A stretch of 42,515 bases of DNA, from assembly GCA_007280375.1 (NCBI GenBank), contig QYQG01000055.1:1-42515 (forward strand), read 5' to 3'. Both the position numbers and the translations under genes were made by a program. Shown here in pieces: positions 1-8,740 of this stretch. Position 1 is the first letter of the stretch, and the number at the start of each line of letters is the position of its first letter. The DNA comes from Betaproteobacteria bacterium (lineage in GTDB: Bacteria; Pseudomonadota; Gammaproteobacteria; Burkholderiales; Thiobacillaceae). The notes under the pieces were generated by a model. It made no database searches and was not told the DNA's origin. It saw only the letters and a list, made by a program, of their open reading frames with translations.

Positions 1-1788
1 CGCATCCGTGGCCGCGTCAAGCGGCAGATGGAAAAGACTCAGCGCGATTATTACCTCAACGAGCAGGTCAAGGCGATCCAAAAAGAACTCGGCGACGAGG
101 AAGAAAGCACGGAGATTGACGAGCTGGAAAAACGCATGACGGCGGCTAAGTTACCTAAAGAGGCCTTGAAAAAGGCGCAGGCGGAGCTTAAAAAGCTGAG
201 GATGATGCAGCCGATGTCGGCCGAGGCCACCGTGGTGCGCACCTATCTGGACACCTTGGTCGAGCTGCCGTGGCATAAAAAAACCAAGATTAGTAAAGAT
301 CTGCCCAAGGCCGAGGCGACGCTGGAGCTGGATCATTATGGTCTCGAAAAGGTGAAAGAACGCATCGTTGAATACCTCGCGGTGCAGCAGCGGGTGGACA
401 AACTCAAAGGACCTATCTTGTGTCTCGTGGGGCCGCCGGGCGTAGGCAAGACCTCGCTGGGCGAGTCCATCGCTAAGGCCACCAATCGCAAGTTTGTGCG
501 GATGGCCTTGGGCGGCGTGCGCGATGAGGCGGAGATTCGCGGTCATCGGCGTACCTATATCGGCGCGCTACCGGGCAAGGTCTTGCAAAGCCTGACCAAG
601 TCGGGTGTGCGTAACCCCTTATTCCTGCTCGATGAAGTGGATAAGATGGGGCAGGACATGCGCGGCGACCCGGCCTCGGCCTTGTTGGAGGTGCTGGATC
701 CTGAGCAGAATCACACCTTCCAAGACCATTATGTCGATGTCGATTTTGATCTGTCCGATGTCATGTTTGTGGCCACGGCCAATAGCATGAATATCCCGCC
801 GGCCTTGCTCGACCGTATGGAGGTGATTCGTCTCTCGGGCTACACCGAGGACGAAAAGATCAACATCGGTCAGCGCTATTTGTTGTCGAAGCAGATCAAA
901 AACAATGGCCTGAAAGCGGCGGAGATCAGCGTCGATGAATCGGCCCTGCGCGATATCGTGCGCTATTACACTCGTGAGGCGGGCGTGCGTTCCTTGGAGC
1001 GTGAGATCGCCAAGATCTGTCGTAAGGTGACGACGGCCTTGCAGATGGGCAAGACACAGGCGCCGGTGGCGGTGGACAGCAGCAACCTCGAAAAATACCT
1101 CGGCGTGCGTCGTTATAGTTTTGGCATGGCCGAAAAGACCAACCAAGTGGGGCAAGTGACCGGCTTGGCGTGGACCGAGGTCGGCGGCGAGTTGCTCACC
1201 ATCGAGGCAACGCCGATGCCCGGCAAGGGGAATACGATCCGCACCGGCCAACTCGGCGATGTCATGAAGGAATCGGTCGAGGCCGCGCGTACCGTAGTGC
1301 GTAGCCGTGCCGATCGTCTGGGTATTAGCGCGGAGGCCTTTGAAAAGACTGACCTGCATATCCATTTGCCCGAAGGCGCGACCCCCAAGGACGGCCCGTC
1401 GGCGGGTATCGCCTTGGTCACGGCCATTGTCTCGGCCTTTACCGGCATCCCGGTGAATTGCGATGTCGCGATGACCGGTGAGATCACCTTGCGTGGCGAG
1501 GTCTTGCCGATCGGGGGTCTCAAAGAAAAACTGCTTGCGGCCCTGCGGGGCGGCATCAGGAAGGTGTTGATCCCGATCGACAATGTCAAAGATCTCGTCG
1601 AGATGCCGGACAATATCAAAAACAATCTGGAAATCGTACCGGTGAAGTGGATCGATGAGGTGCTGACGCATACCTTGGAACGTGCACCGCAGGCGTTGAC
1701 GCCGACGGCAGAGGCGGTTGCGATAGAGCCGTTGACGCCGGCGGTCGTACGCCGTAAACGGGCCGCACGGCCGGCTACGCAGCATTGA
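1..1788 (+). CDS. lon: ATP-dependent protease Lon, 5'-truncated by the window edge
   Basis: AAA+ serine protease of the cytoplasm that degrades misfolded and regulatory proteins. The frame is open from base 1, so the gene starts before the window; about 595 of the usual ~800 residues are present, and the missing part is the N-terminal substrate-binding domain. The coiled-coil end of that domain ([14 protein letters not shown]) opens the window. The Walker A motif GPPGVGKT is at 430-453. The protease domain carries the Ser-Lys dyad: Ser in PKDGPSAG (codon 1399-1401) and Lys in GGLKEK (codon 1522-1524). The C-terminal tail is Ala/Arg-rich and looks unstructured. Placement directly upstream of an HU gene is the usual arrangement in proteobacteria. 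The identification is firm; only the start is unseen. Confidence 0.97.
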   Translation, partial: RIRGRVKRQMEKTQRDYYLNEQVKAIQKELGDEEESTEIDELEKRMTAAKLPKEALKKAQAELKKLRMMQPMSAEATVVRTYLDTLVELPWHKKTKISKDLPKAEATLELDHYGLEKVKERIVEYLAVQQRVDKLKGPILCLVGPPGVGKTSLGESIAKATNRKFVRMALGGVRDEAEIRGHRRTYIGALPGKVLQSLTKSGVRNPLFLLDEVDKMGQDMRGDPASALLEVLDPEQNHTFQDHYVDVDFDLSDVMFVATANSMNIPPALLDRMEVIRLSGYTEDEKINIGQRYLLSKQIKNNGLKAAEISVDESALRDIVRYYTREAGVRSLEREIAKICRKVTTALQMGKTQAPVAVDSSNLEKYLGVRRYSFGMAEKTNQVGQVTGLAWTEVGGELLTIEATPMPGKGNTIRTGQLGDVMKESVEAARTVVRSRADRLGISAEAFEKTDLHIHLPEGATPKDGPSAGIALVTAIVSAFTGIPVNCDVAMTGEITLRGEVLPIGGLKEKLLAALRGGIRKVLIPIDNVKDLVEMPDNIKNNLEIVPVKWIDEVLTHTLERAPQALTPTAEAVAIEPLTPAVVRRKRAARPATQH

Positions 1789-1848
1789 TCTAGGGGGTAT
1801 CCTGTATGAATCGTTGCGTAAGTTTCTGCTGGAAACAATAGGATCTCG

Positions 1849-1919
1849 CCCTCTGGGGCGGGCTTTAGCCCGCCATAGCGCGTTGGCGTCGTTGGCGGGC
1901 TAAAGCCCGCCCCACAGGG
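1849..1919. repeat. REP-like paired palindrome
   Basis: Two 27-nt arms, 1849-1875 and 1893-1919, are reverse complements with one mismatch and are separated by 17 nt. Each arm also contains its own small hairpin, GGCGGGCT-TT-AGCCCGCC on the left and its inverted copy on the right. Two inverted hairpin units around a short spacer is the layout of REP/BIME-type elements. By family knowledge such units are dispersed between genes, stabilise upstream mRNA and may be spread by REP-associated transposases. Whether it is repeated elsewhere cannot be seen here. Confidence 0.75.
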
Positions 1920-1998
1920 ATGCCATTCGGTCTGTAGCATGATCCATCGTTACAAACTCCGGTAGCAAGGACTACAAGAACCTTCGCAACGATTAATA

Positions 1999-2027
1999 TT
2001 GACAAAGGGGGCGGGGCGCAGTAAAAA
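1999..2027 (+). promoter_or_regulatory. Candidate promoter for the HU gene
   Basis: TTGACA at 1999-2004 is a perfect -35 hexamer. Seventeen bases later comes TAAAAA (2022-2027), a 4/6 match to the -10 consensus. This would give an HU leader of about 65 nt. The assignment rests on consensus matching only. Confidence 0.4.
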
Positions 2028-2101
2028 ATCCTCGCGCTACGGTAAGCGGTTTGTAGCGTATGCTACTGTACATAAACGGCAATACATAAATGGAGCGATA
2101 A

Positions 2102-2374
2102 ATGAACAAATCTGAACTGGTAGAGGTCATGGCCGAGGGCGCGGATCTTTCTAAGGCCGCAGCAGGTCGTGCCTTAGAGGCGGCGATGGAGGCCATCAAA
2201 AAGGCCCTTAAAAAAGGCGACATGGTGACCTTGGTGGGTTTCGGTAGTTTTTATGTAGGCAAACGCGCTGCGCGTACAGGGCGTAACCCACGCACCGGCG
2301 AGGCGGTCGAGATCAAGGCTGCAAAAATTCCTAAATTTAGGGCTGGCAAGACGCTTAAAGATGGGGTAAACTAG
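2102..2374 (+). CDS. hupB: DNA-binding protein HU, beta type
   Basis: Small histone-like protein that bends and compacts nucleoid DNA as a dimer. At 90 residues it has the normal family length and covers the whole HU fold: N-terminal helices ([20 protein letters not shown]), the beta-arm region with GFGSF, the conserved arm tip GRNPRTGE, and the C-terminal FRAGKTLKD. The start is the ATG at 2102, with a GGAG ribosome-binding site at 2092-2095. It lies between lon and ppiD, the typical location of hupB. No clear terminator follows before the tRNA pair, so read-through into the tRNAs is possible. Confidence 0.96.
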   Translation: MNKSELVEVMAEGADLSKAAAGRALEAAMEAIKKALKKGDMVTLVGFGSFYVGKRAARTGRNPRTGEAVEIKAAKIPKFRAGKTLKDGVN

Positions 2375-2497
2375 CGGGATTGGTTGGTGCAACGCGAAGG
2401 TGTTTCATACGGTGTTTTGGGTGCATTTAAGGTGAGCCTTTAAGGTGCACTTAAAGACTCTTTTCATGGGCGCATAGGTGTTGTAATGCTTTTTACC

Positions 2498-2573
2498 GGG
2501 TGCTTAGCTCAGTTGGTAGAGCGTCTGCCTTACACGCAGAATGTCGGCGGTTCGAGACCGTCAGCACCCACCA
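2498..2573 (+). tRNA. tRNA-Val (anticodon UAC)
   Basis: The 7-bp acceptor stem (2498-2504 with 2563-2569) pairs perfectly, and the discriminator base A (2570) is followed by an encoded CCA (2571-2573). The D arm (GCTC...GAGC), the anticodon stem TCTGC/GCAGA and the T arm with TTCGAGA are all present. The anticodon loop CTTACAC places TAC at 2531-2533, which reads GUA and other valine codons. It is the first of a tRNA pair between hupB and ppiD, a neighbourhood conserved in many proteobacteria. Confidence 0.97.
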
Positions 2574-2586
2574 ACGAAAGATTTTA

Positions 2587-2663
2587 GGAGTGGTAGTTCA
2601 GTTGGTTAGAATACCGGCCTGTCACGCCGGGGGTCGCGGGTTCGAGTCCCGTCCACTCCGCCA
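2587..2663 (+). tRNA. tRNA-Asp (anticodon GUC)
   Basis: The acceptor stem GGAGTGG (2587-2593) pairs with CCACTCC (2653-2659). Discriminator G (2660) precedes an encoded CCA (2661-2663). The anticodon stem CCGGC/GCCGG encloses the loop CTGTCAC, placing GTC at 2621-2623, which decodes GAC and GAU. It starts 13 nt after tRNA-Val, so the pair is probably cut from one transcript that ends at the hairpin at 2669-2698. Confidence 0.97.
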
Positions 2664-2668
2664 ACACT

Positions 2669-2698
2669 CAAAAGGCGAACCTAGGTTCGCCTTTTTTT
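2669..2698 (+). terminator. Intrinsic terminator after the tRNA pair
   Basis: A perfect self-complementary stretch at 2671-2694 (AAAGGCGAACCT followed by its reverse complement) runs into a T-tract ending at 2698. This is a classic Rho-independent terminator for the tRNA transcript. It ends 40 bases before the ATG of ppiD, so ppiD probably needs its own promoter or depends on read-through. Confidence 0.9.
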
Positions 2699-2737
2699 CG
2701 TTTGTTTTTTATCGTCGTTACGGGAAGGGATCTCCTC

Positions 2738-4621
2738 ATGCTAGAAGCCATTCGTGATCGTGCGCAGGGTTGGATTGCCCGCGTTATCTTGGGGTTAGTC
2801 ATCCTAACCTTTGCCGCATTTGGCGTTGATTCTTATGTCAATGATCGATCGACAACGATTGATGTGGCCGAGGTGGGGGGGCATTCCATTAGCCAGAATG
2901 ATTTTCTCTTGGCGCTACGCAATCAGAAGGATGCCCGCGAGGCCAATGGCGATACCAAGGTGAATACCGAGGACCCCAAGTTCCGTCAGGCGGTACTTGA
3001 TGAGTTGATCACTACCCGCGCCATGGCGTTGTCGGCGCAGAAGAGCGGGATCGCAGCTAGCCCGCAGCGGGCGTTGCAGGCCTTGGCTGATATCCCTGTG
3101 TTTCAGGAGGGCGGTAAATTTTCCAATGCACGCATGGAGTCCTGGCTGCGTAATCGGGGTATGACACAGACCCAGTTGCTGGCCTTACTGCAAGACGATA
3201 TGCAGATCGGCCAACTTGAGGTCGGCCTGCGCGAAGGCGGTGTGGTGGCCGAGGGTAGCGTCACTACCGTGGTCACAGCCTTGTCGGAACAACGCGAGGT
3301 CAATGAGCAGTTCTTTGACGCGCGTCGTTTTAGTCACCCAGAGAAGATCGATGCGGCCGCGATGGAGGCCGAATATAAGGCGCAGCGCGCCCAGTTTGAG
3401 ACCCCGGCGCAGGTGCGGGTCGAATATCTGTTGCTCTCTCTGGATACCTTCAAGGCGCAGGTCAAGGTGGATGATGCCGCCGTGCGTAAGCTTTATGACA
3501 GCAACCTGACACGCTTTAGCGAACCTGAGCAACGCCGCGCACGCCATATCTTGATTGCCTCACGCGCCGATCAGCCGGCCGCTGAACGCAGCAAGGCGAA
3601 AAAAACGGTCGAGCAGATCTTGGCCGAGGTCAAAAAGACACCGGCCCAGTTTGCTGACTTGGCGCGTAAACACTCACAAGATCCGGGTTCGGCGCCGAGC
3701 GGCGGTGATCTGGGTTACTTTACCCGCGACCGTATGGTTAAGGTCTTTGCCGATACGGCCTTTGCCTTGAAGAAGGGCGAGATCAGCGCGGTGGTCGAGA
3801 GCGAGTTTGGCTATCACATCGTGATGCTAGAAGACATTCGTGCCGCGCAGGCGCAGCCCTTTGAACGCCTGAAGCCGCAGTTGACGGAAGAATGGCGCAC
3901 GCAAGAGGCGCAACGGCGTTTTGCTGAACAGGCCGATAAGTTCGCCAATCAGGTTTATGAGCAGGCCGATGGTCTAGCCGCCGTGGCCAAGGCGTATAAC
4001 CTCACCGTGCAGACCTCGGGCTGGATCAGCCGTGCCCAGGCCGAGCCTAGCTTCTTGGCCCATGCGGGCCTGATGGATGCGATCTTCTCCCCTGAGAGTC
4101 TTGCTAAAAAGACCAATACCGATGCTATCGAGGTCGCGCCAAACACCTTGGTGGCGGCGCGGGTGCTGGAACACAAACCGGCAGGCGTGCGTCCGCTGGC
4201 TGAGGTCGCGGCCTCATTGCGTGAGCAGTTGGCCGCGCGTGCGGCCCTCGCTGAGGCGCGCAAGGCGGGCACGGCCGCTTTGGCTGCGAGCAACACAGAC
4301 ATGGCACGCTGGAGCGCCCCGCTGACGCTGACGCGTATGCGTACGCTGAGTCTGCCACCGGAGGCGGTCAAGGCTATCTTCAAACAATCGGCGAAACGCC
4401 TGCCGGTGCTGCTCGGTGTGAACACGGCCGATGGCTATCGCCTTTATCGCCTCAACGGGGTGAGTGCGGGTAACGAGGCAGCGCAACATGCCGAGCGGAT
4501 CCGCGAAGATCTGCGTCGTATGCAGGCGCAGAGCGAGGTGCGCGCCTTTGTCGCGGCGGCCAAGGCGGATCTGGGGGTCTCTATCGACGCGAAGGTGCTA
4601 GGACAGACCGAAGCTCGCTAA
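2738..4621 (+). CDS. ppiD: Periplasmic folding chaperone / peptidyl-prolyl isomerase PpiD
   Basis: Inner-membrane-anchored chaperone that assists newly exported proteins as they leave the Sec translocon. I chose the ATG at 2738 (627 aa), preceded by GGGAAGGGA at 2722-2730; a longer frame starting at TTG 2702 would begin inside the terminator T-tract. The start MLEAIRDRAQGWIARVIL, followed by one hydrophobic segment (about residues 12-33), is typical of PpiD. A SurA-like helical region follows. The parvulin domain spans roughly residues 268-360 (ARHILIAS ... HSQDPGSAPSGGDLG ... FGYHIVMLED). The rest is the C-terminal chaperone region. The usual PpiD is about 620 aa. Position after hupB and the tRNAs agrees. 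Confidence 0.95.
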   Translation: MLEAIRDRAQGWIARVILGLVILTFAAFGVDSYVNDRSTTIDVAEVGGHSISQNDFLLALRNQKDAREANGDTKVNTEDPKFRQAVLDELITTRAMALSAQKSGIAASPQRALQALADIPVFQEGGKFSNARMESWLRNRGMTQTQLLALLQDDMQIGQLEVGLREGGVVAEGSVTTVVTALSEQREVNEQFFDARRFSHPEKIDAAAMEAEYKAQRAQFETPAQVRVEYLLLSLDTFKAQVKVDDAAVRKLYDSNLTRFSEPEQRRARHILIASRADQPAAERSKAKKTVEQILAEVKKTPAQFADLARKHSQDPGSAPSGGDLGYFTRDRMVKVFADTAFALKKGEISAVVESEFGYHIVMLEDIRAAQAQPFERLKPQLTEEWRTQEAQRRFAEQADKFANQVYEQADGLAAVAKAYNLTVQTSGWISRAQAEPSFLAHAGLMDAIFSPESLAKKTNTDAIEVAPNTLVAARVLEHKPAGVRPLAEVAASLREQLAARAALAEARKAGTAALAASNTDMARWSAPLTLTRMRTLSLPPEAVKAIFKQSAKRLPVLLGVNTADGYRLYRLNGVSAGNEAAQHAERIREDLRRMQAQSEVRAFVAAAKADLGVSIDAKVLGQTEAR

Positions 4622-4644
4622 GGGGCGATGCGGGCGATCTCGGG

Positions 4645-4671
4645 GTAATCTCGGGTCGCACCGAGGATTAC
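4645..4671. terminator. Possible hairpin between the convergent ppiD and queF
   Basis: GTAATCTCGG (4645-4654) pairs with CCGAGGATTAC (4661-4671) with one bulged base and a 6-nt loop. It lies between two genes that converge, where a bidirectional stop is expected. There is no T-tract on either strand, so it may only be a 3'-end stabilising stem. Confidence 0.35.
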
Positions 4672-4693
4672 TCAACCCCGACTCAACATCTAC

Positions 4694-5113
4694 TCAACCC
4701 CGCGTGTTTGAATTGCCCGCAAACTGACCTAGTTCGACGCGTGGGGCGGGTTGCCAGCCGGGCTGACGATGCTCGGCGACGACATTGGTAAAGATGCCGC
4801 CACGGACATAAAACTTAGCGGTCAGACGCATAAAGCGCGGCGCGGTGGCTAACACCAAGTCGTCGAGGATGCGATTGGTGACATCTTCGTGAAAATGCCC
4901 TTCTGCGCGGAACGACCACATATACAATTTGAGACTTTTGAGTTCCACGCAGGCCTGATCGGCGATGTAATCTAGGATGAGTGTCGCAAAGTCTGGTTGT
5001 CCGGTCTTGGGACACAGACAGGTGAACTCGGGGATCTCCATGTGGATATGGTAATCCCGTGCCGGATGTGGGTTGGGGAAGGTCTCAAGGGTCTTGCTGG
5101 CGTGAGTGGACAT
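4694..5113 (-). CDS. queF: NADPH-dependent 7-cyano-7-deazaguanine reductase QueF
   Basis: Reduces the nitrile preQ0 to the amine preQ1 in the pathway for the tRNA wobble base queuosine. The 139-residue protein is the short, single-domain type of QueF. The active-site region [14 protein letters not shown] holds the expected nucleophilic Cys (Cys34, just before Pro) and Asp41. The family signature for NADPH and substrate, ELKSLKLY, is at residues 57-64, followed by FHED. The start is the ATG at 5111-5113; no strong ribosome-binding site precedes it. It faces away from smc, so the roughly 57-nt gap holds the starts of both genes. No other queuosine gene is in the window. Confidence 0.95.
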   Translation of the reverse strand: MSTHASKTLETFPNPHPARDYHIHMEIPEFTCLCPKTGQPDFATLILDYIADQACVELKSLKLYMWSFRAEGHFHEDVTNRILDDLVLATAPRFMRLTAKFYVRGGIFTNVVAEHRQPGWQPAPRVELGQFAGNSNTRG

Positions 5114-5133
5114 AAAAAAACGAAGGGTTAAGT

Positions 5134-5139
5134 TACAAT
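5134..5139 (+). promoter_or_regulatory. Candidate -10 element for the smc operon
   Basis: TACAAT within GTTACAATCGCG (5132-5143) is a 5/6 match to the -10 consensus and sits 32 nt before the TTG start of smc. The same core with a GC-rich continuation precedes tsaB and mfd. No convincing -35 box is visible. A second candidate is an extended -10, TGATTATAC, at 5144-5152. Confidence 0.35.
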
Positions 5140-5170
5140 CGCGTGATTATACCCAATCCATATCCTTCGC

Positions 5171-8100
5171 TTGCGCCTTAAACACATCCACCTTGCCGGA
5201 TTCAAGTCCTTCGTTGATCCGGTTAGCATCCCCGCCAGCACGAACCTGACCGGTATCGTCGGGCCGAACGGGTGTGGCAAGTCCAATGTCATCGACGCGG
5301 TGCGCTGGGTGTTGGGCGAGTCCAAGGCACGCGAACTGCGTGGCGAGACCTTGCAAGATGTCATCTTTAACGGTTCGACCCAGCGCAAACCGGCTTCGCG
5401 CGCCGTCGTTGAGTTGTTGTTTGATAACAGCGATGGACGCGCGCCAGGGGCTTGGGCCGCGTATGCGGAGATCGCTGTCAAGCGGGTGCTGACGCGCAAG
5501 GGCGATTCCGGCTATTTCCTCAACAACCTCCGTGTGCGGCGTCGCGATATCACCGACCTCATCCTCGGCACGGGCTTGGGCGGTGATGCCTATGCCATCA
5601 TCGAACAAGGGACGATCTCGCGGCTGATCGAGGCTAGACCCGAGGAGTTGCGCGGTCACCTTGAAGAGGCGGCCGGCATCTCTAAATACCGCGAGCGGCG
5701 GCGCGAGGCCGAAGGTCGCCTCAAGGATACGCGCGAGAACTTGGCGCGGGTGGACGATGTCCGTATTGAATTGCGGGCGCAGATCGAACGCCTGTCCGCT
5801 CAGGCCGAGGTCGCGCGGCGTTACTTTGAGCTTCAGGCCGAGCAGCACTGGCGTGCGGTACAACGCGCCTTCGTACAACGCCGCGAGGGCGAGATCAAAG
5901 AGGCGCGTATCGCCCAAGACCTCGCCCAGACGCAGATCGAGATCGAGGCCAGTGCGGCCGCGATGCACCAAGCCCATGCCGAGGCCGAGGCCGAGCGCGA
6001 ACACCAGCAACGCCGCTCGGGCGCGCTTAACCTTGCCCAAGCGGCGTATTACGAGACCGGGGCCGAGGTGACGCGGCTAGAGCAGGTGTTGACCCATCTG
6101 CGTGCCCACGCACAACGCCTGGGGCTGGCCTTGCAAAAAGACCAAGACCGCCGTCAACAATTGGCCGCAGAGGGGATCGACCGCGAGCAGGAGCAAACAA
6201 GCACGCAGGCCGCCCTGACCGAGGCTGAGGCGCATAGCGTGACGCTAACGGCCGCGCTACAGACGCAACGCGCCGCCGTGTCTGCGTTTGATGCCGCCGT
6301 CTCAGCCGCGCGAGCGGCACATGCCGCCAGTCAACGCCAGTTGGCCGGCCACCAGCAAGACACGGCCTTGGCACGCACGCAAGGCGAACATGCACAGCGC
6401 AATCTGCACGCACTCCTGCAACGGCGGGCGCGTTTAGATCAAGAGCTTGCGGCCTTGCCTGCGCCAGATGCGGCTGAAGAGGCGCGTCTAGAGGCCGCGC
6501 AGACGACGGCCGAGGCGGCCTTGGCGCAGGCTGAGACCACGGCCCTGACCGCTCGGCAGGCGTTTCTTCAGGCCGAAACGCACTGGCGTAGCGCGCACAC
6601 CGATCAGGTCGAGGCCGAACGGGCCATCCATCATTGCGACGCACAACATGCGGCCCTCACGCGTTTGCAACAGCAGGGCGAGCAGGCGGAGGCGCAGACC
6701 GCCGCGTGGTTGACGCGCCATGCCCTGGGCGCAGGACCGCGCCTTTGGCAGTTGATCACCGTTGAGCCGCGCTGGGAGACCGCGGTGGAGGCCATCCTGG
6801 GGCCGCGTCTAGAGGCCTTGGCGCAACCGCTAGCCTCGGATTGGCTGGATGATCTACCCACGGCGCGGCTGGATTTTCCCTTGGCCAATGGCGCAGCGGA
6901 TGCGGCGATCGATAGTATCCCGTTGCCTGCGGGCATCCCTCGTTTGATTGATCGCGTCCGTTGTACGGATGCGGGGTTGTTGAATTTTGTAAGCGCGGCC
7001 TTGGCGGGGGTGGGCGGGGTAGAGGATCTCGCGGCAGGACTGGAACAACACGGCGCGTTAGCGGCAGGGGCGCTCTTGGTGACGCGAGACGGGCATGTCC
7101 TTAGCGCACACGGCGTGGCCCTTAATGTCCCCGACCCCGCGCGTTCGGGGATCTTGCGCCGGGTGCGCGAACTGGCCGAACTGGCCGTCGAGCTTGCCCG
7201 CCTGCGTCAGGGTTTAGTGGTCGCGACCCAAACACTACAGGCGGCCGAGGCGGCTCGTAGTACGACGCGTAAACAGCATGAGGCGGCTGATGCTGCGGTG
7301 CGCACCTGTCAAACGCAGGGGCATCAGGTACAGTTGCGCGTTCAACAAACCCGTGCGGCCAGCGCGCGTAGTACGGCACGCCGCGCTCAGATCGTGACCG
7401 AGCAGGGCGAGATCGCACAGCAGCAGCAGGATGAACAGACCCGTCTGACCGCGGCCGAATCTAAGCAGGCCGAGGCGCACACGGCGCACACGGCACAGCA
7501 GGCAACGATACACACGCAACGCCAGGCACTGCAACAGGCTGAGACGCAGGTGGTGCAAGGGCGTGCGGCGGAGCGGGAGGCGCAACAGGCTGTGCAGCAA
7601 GGACAGATGCACGCGCACACCTTGGCCCTGCGCGCACAGGGCTTGCACGCAGAGACACAACGGCGGCTAGGAGAGGCCCAGCAACTGGAGGCACGGATCG
7701 CAGAGGTGCAGGCCGAGGCGGCGGCCATGGCCCCGGAGGCGCAGACGATGATCGCCCTAGATCTGGCGCTAAATGCCCGCACTAGGGCCGAGCACGCGCT
7801 CATCGCCGCACGCGAGGCCTTGGAGACCTCGGGCCTGGCCCTGCGGAATTTGGAACAGGCTCGCAGTCGCGCCGAACAGACCTTGGAGCCTTTGCGCGCG
7901 CGCCTGCAAGGGCTGGAACTCAAACGACAAGAGGTGCAGATCAAGACGGCGGCCTATGCCGAGCAGCTCCAGCAGCAGCGCGCCGCCTTGACGGGGGCGT
8001 GGGCAACGGCATTGGCTACACGCGGCGAGGCGGCGATCGCCACCAGCCTGACCCCTGACGATTTGGCGCCGCGTCTGGCCGAGACGGTCATGCGTTTAGG

Positions 8101-8740
8101 GCGCGAGATCGAGGCCTTGGGCGCGGTCAACATGGTGGCCTTGGCCGAACTAGAGACAGCGCAGACGCGCATTGCCTATCTGGACGCGCAGGCGACCGAT
8201 CTAGAGACGGCGCTAGCGACCTTAGAAGGGGCCATTGCCCGCATCGACAGCGAGAGCCGGGTGAAATTGCAAGCGGTGTACGACCGCGTCAGCGTCGAGT
8301 TCAAGGGCTTTTTTAACGAACTTTTTGGCGGTGGCGAGGCGCAGTTGGTCTTGACCGGCGAGGATATCCTAGAGGCGGGCTTATCCATCATCGCTCAGCC
8401 GCCGGGCAAGAAGAACAGCTCCATCCATCTTTTATCGGGCGGTGAGAAGGCCTTGACGGCGTTGTCCTTGGTCTTTGCCCTGTTCCGTCTCAACCCTGCG
8501 CCGTTTTGTCTGCTCGACGAGGTGGACGCGCCGCTCGACGACAGCAATACGGAACGCTATTGTCGGTTGGTGCAAAAGATGTCGGCCGAGACGCAATTCC
8601 TGTTTATTACCCATAACCGCCTGACCATGGAGATGGCGCGGCATCTGATTGGCGTGACCATGCCGGAGCCCGGCGTCTCGCGCCCCGTGATGGTCGATGT
8701 CGAAGATGCCCTGCGGATGACCGAGGCTGGGCTGTCATGA
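5171..8740 (+). CDS. smc: Chromosome segregation / condensation ATPase SMC
   Basis: Long coiled-coil ABC-type ATPase that organises and resolves the chromosome as a dimer. The 1189-residue length fits bacterial SMC. The N-terminal head starts MRLKHIHLAGFKSFVDP and carries Walker A GPNGCGKSN (residues 31-39). Two very Ala/Gln/Glu-rich coiled-coil arms (about 170-500 and 660-1010) flank a hinge near 510-640. The C-terminal head has the ABC signature LLSGGEKALTA (around residue 1087) and Walker B FCLLDEVDAPLDD. The start is TTG at 5171: the family N-terminus begins exactly there and no in-frame ATG lies nearby. There is no clear ribosome-binding site. The stop overlaps the next start by ATGA. 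No scpA or scpB lies in the window. Confidence 0.96.
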   Translation: MRLKHIHLAGFKSFVDPVSIPASTNLTGIVGPNGCGKSNVIDAVRWVLGESKARELRGETLQDVIFNGSTQRKPASRAVVELLFDNSDGRAPGAWAAYAEIAVKRVLTRKGDSGYFLNNLRVRRRDITDLILGTGLGGDAYAIIEQGTISRLIEARPEELRGHLEEAAGISKYRERRREAEGRLKDTRENLARVDDVRIELRAQIERLSAQAEVARRYFELQAEQHWRAVQRAFVQRREGEIKEARIAQDLAQTQIEIEASAAAMHQAHAEAEAEREHQQRRSGALNLAQAAYYETGAEVTRLEQVLTHLRAHAQRLGLALQKDQDRRQQLAAEGIDREQEQTSTQAALTEAEAHSVTLTAALQTQRAAVSAFDAAVSAARAAHAASQRQLAGHQQDTALARTQGEHAQRNLHALLQRRARLDQELAALPAPDAAEEARLEAAQTTAEAALAQAETTALTARQAFLQAETHWRSAHTDQVEAERAIHHCDAQHAALTRLQQQGEQAEAQTAAWLTRHALGAGPRLWQLITVEPRWETAVEAILGPRLEALAQPLASDWLDDLPTARLDFPLANGAADAAIDSIPLPAGIPRLIDRVRCTDAGLLNFVSAALAGVGGVEDLAAGLEQHGALAAGALLVTRDGHVLSAHGVALNVPDPARSGILRRVRELAELAVELARLRQGLVVATQTLQAAEAARSTTRKQHEAADAAVRTCQTQGHQVQLRVQQTRAASARSTARRAQIVTEQGEIAQQQQDEQTRLTAAESKQAEAHTAHTAQQATIHTQRQALQQAETQVVQGRAAEREAQQAVQQGQMHAHTLALRAQGLHAETQRRLGEAQQLEARIAEVQAEAAAMAPEAQTMIALDLALNARTRAEHALIAAREALETSGLALRNLEQARSRAEQTLEPLRARLQGLELKRQEVQIKTAAYAEQLQQQRAALTGAWATALATRGEAAIATSLTPDDLAPRLAETVMRLGREIEALGAVNMVALAELETAQTRIAYLDAQATDLETALATLEGAIARIDSESRVKLQAVYDRVSVEFKGFFNELFGGGEAQLVLTGEDILEAGLSIIAQPPGKKNSSIHLLSGGEKALTALSLVFALFRLNPAPFCLLDEVDAPLDDSNTERYCRLVQKMSAETQFLFITHNRLTMEMARHLIGVTMPEPGVSRPVMVDVEDALRMTEAGLS

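Larger units (their letters stand above)
1789..2101. other. 313-nt non-coding gap between lon and HU
   Basis: I see no credible gene here. The gap holds the REP-like double palindrome at 1849-1919, an outer inverted repeat (AATCGTTGCG at 1809-1818 and CGCAACGATT at 1985-1994) that brackets it, and a possible HU promoter. The stretch just before HU is AT-richer than its surroundings, as expected for a promoter region. No T-rich intrinsic terminator follows lon, so the double palindrome may mark the end of its transcript. Confidence 0.6.

Noticed and set aside
619-1940. Long minus-strand open frames (275 and 388 aa) opposite lon
   Set aside because: They are antisense shadows of a GC-rich gene, with no family features and no ribosome-binding sites.
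2375-2497. Terminator after the HU gene
   Set aside because: Repeats of TTTAAGGTG are present, but they form only a very short stem without a T-tract.
2500-2757. 85-aa plus-strand open frame
   Set aside because: It runs across both tRNA genes and their terminator; the bases are fully explained by those RNAs.
5147-6040. 297-aa minus-strand frame opposite smc
   Set aside because: Composition follows the smc codons in reverse; no recognisable domain.
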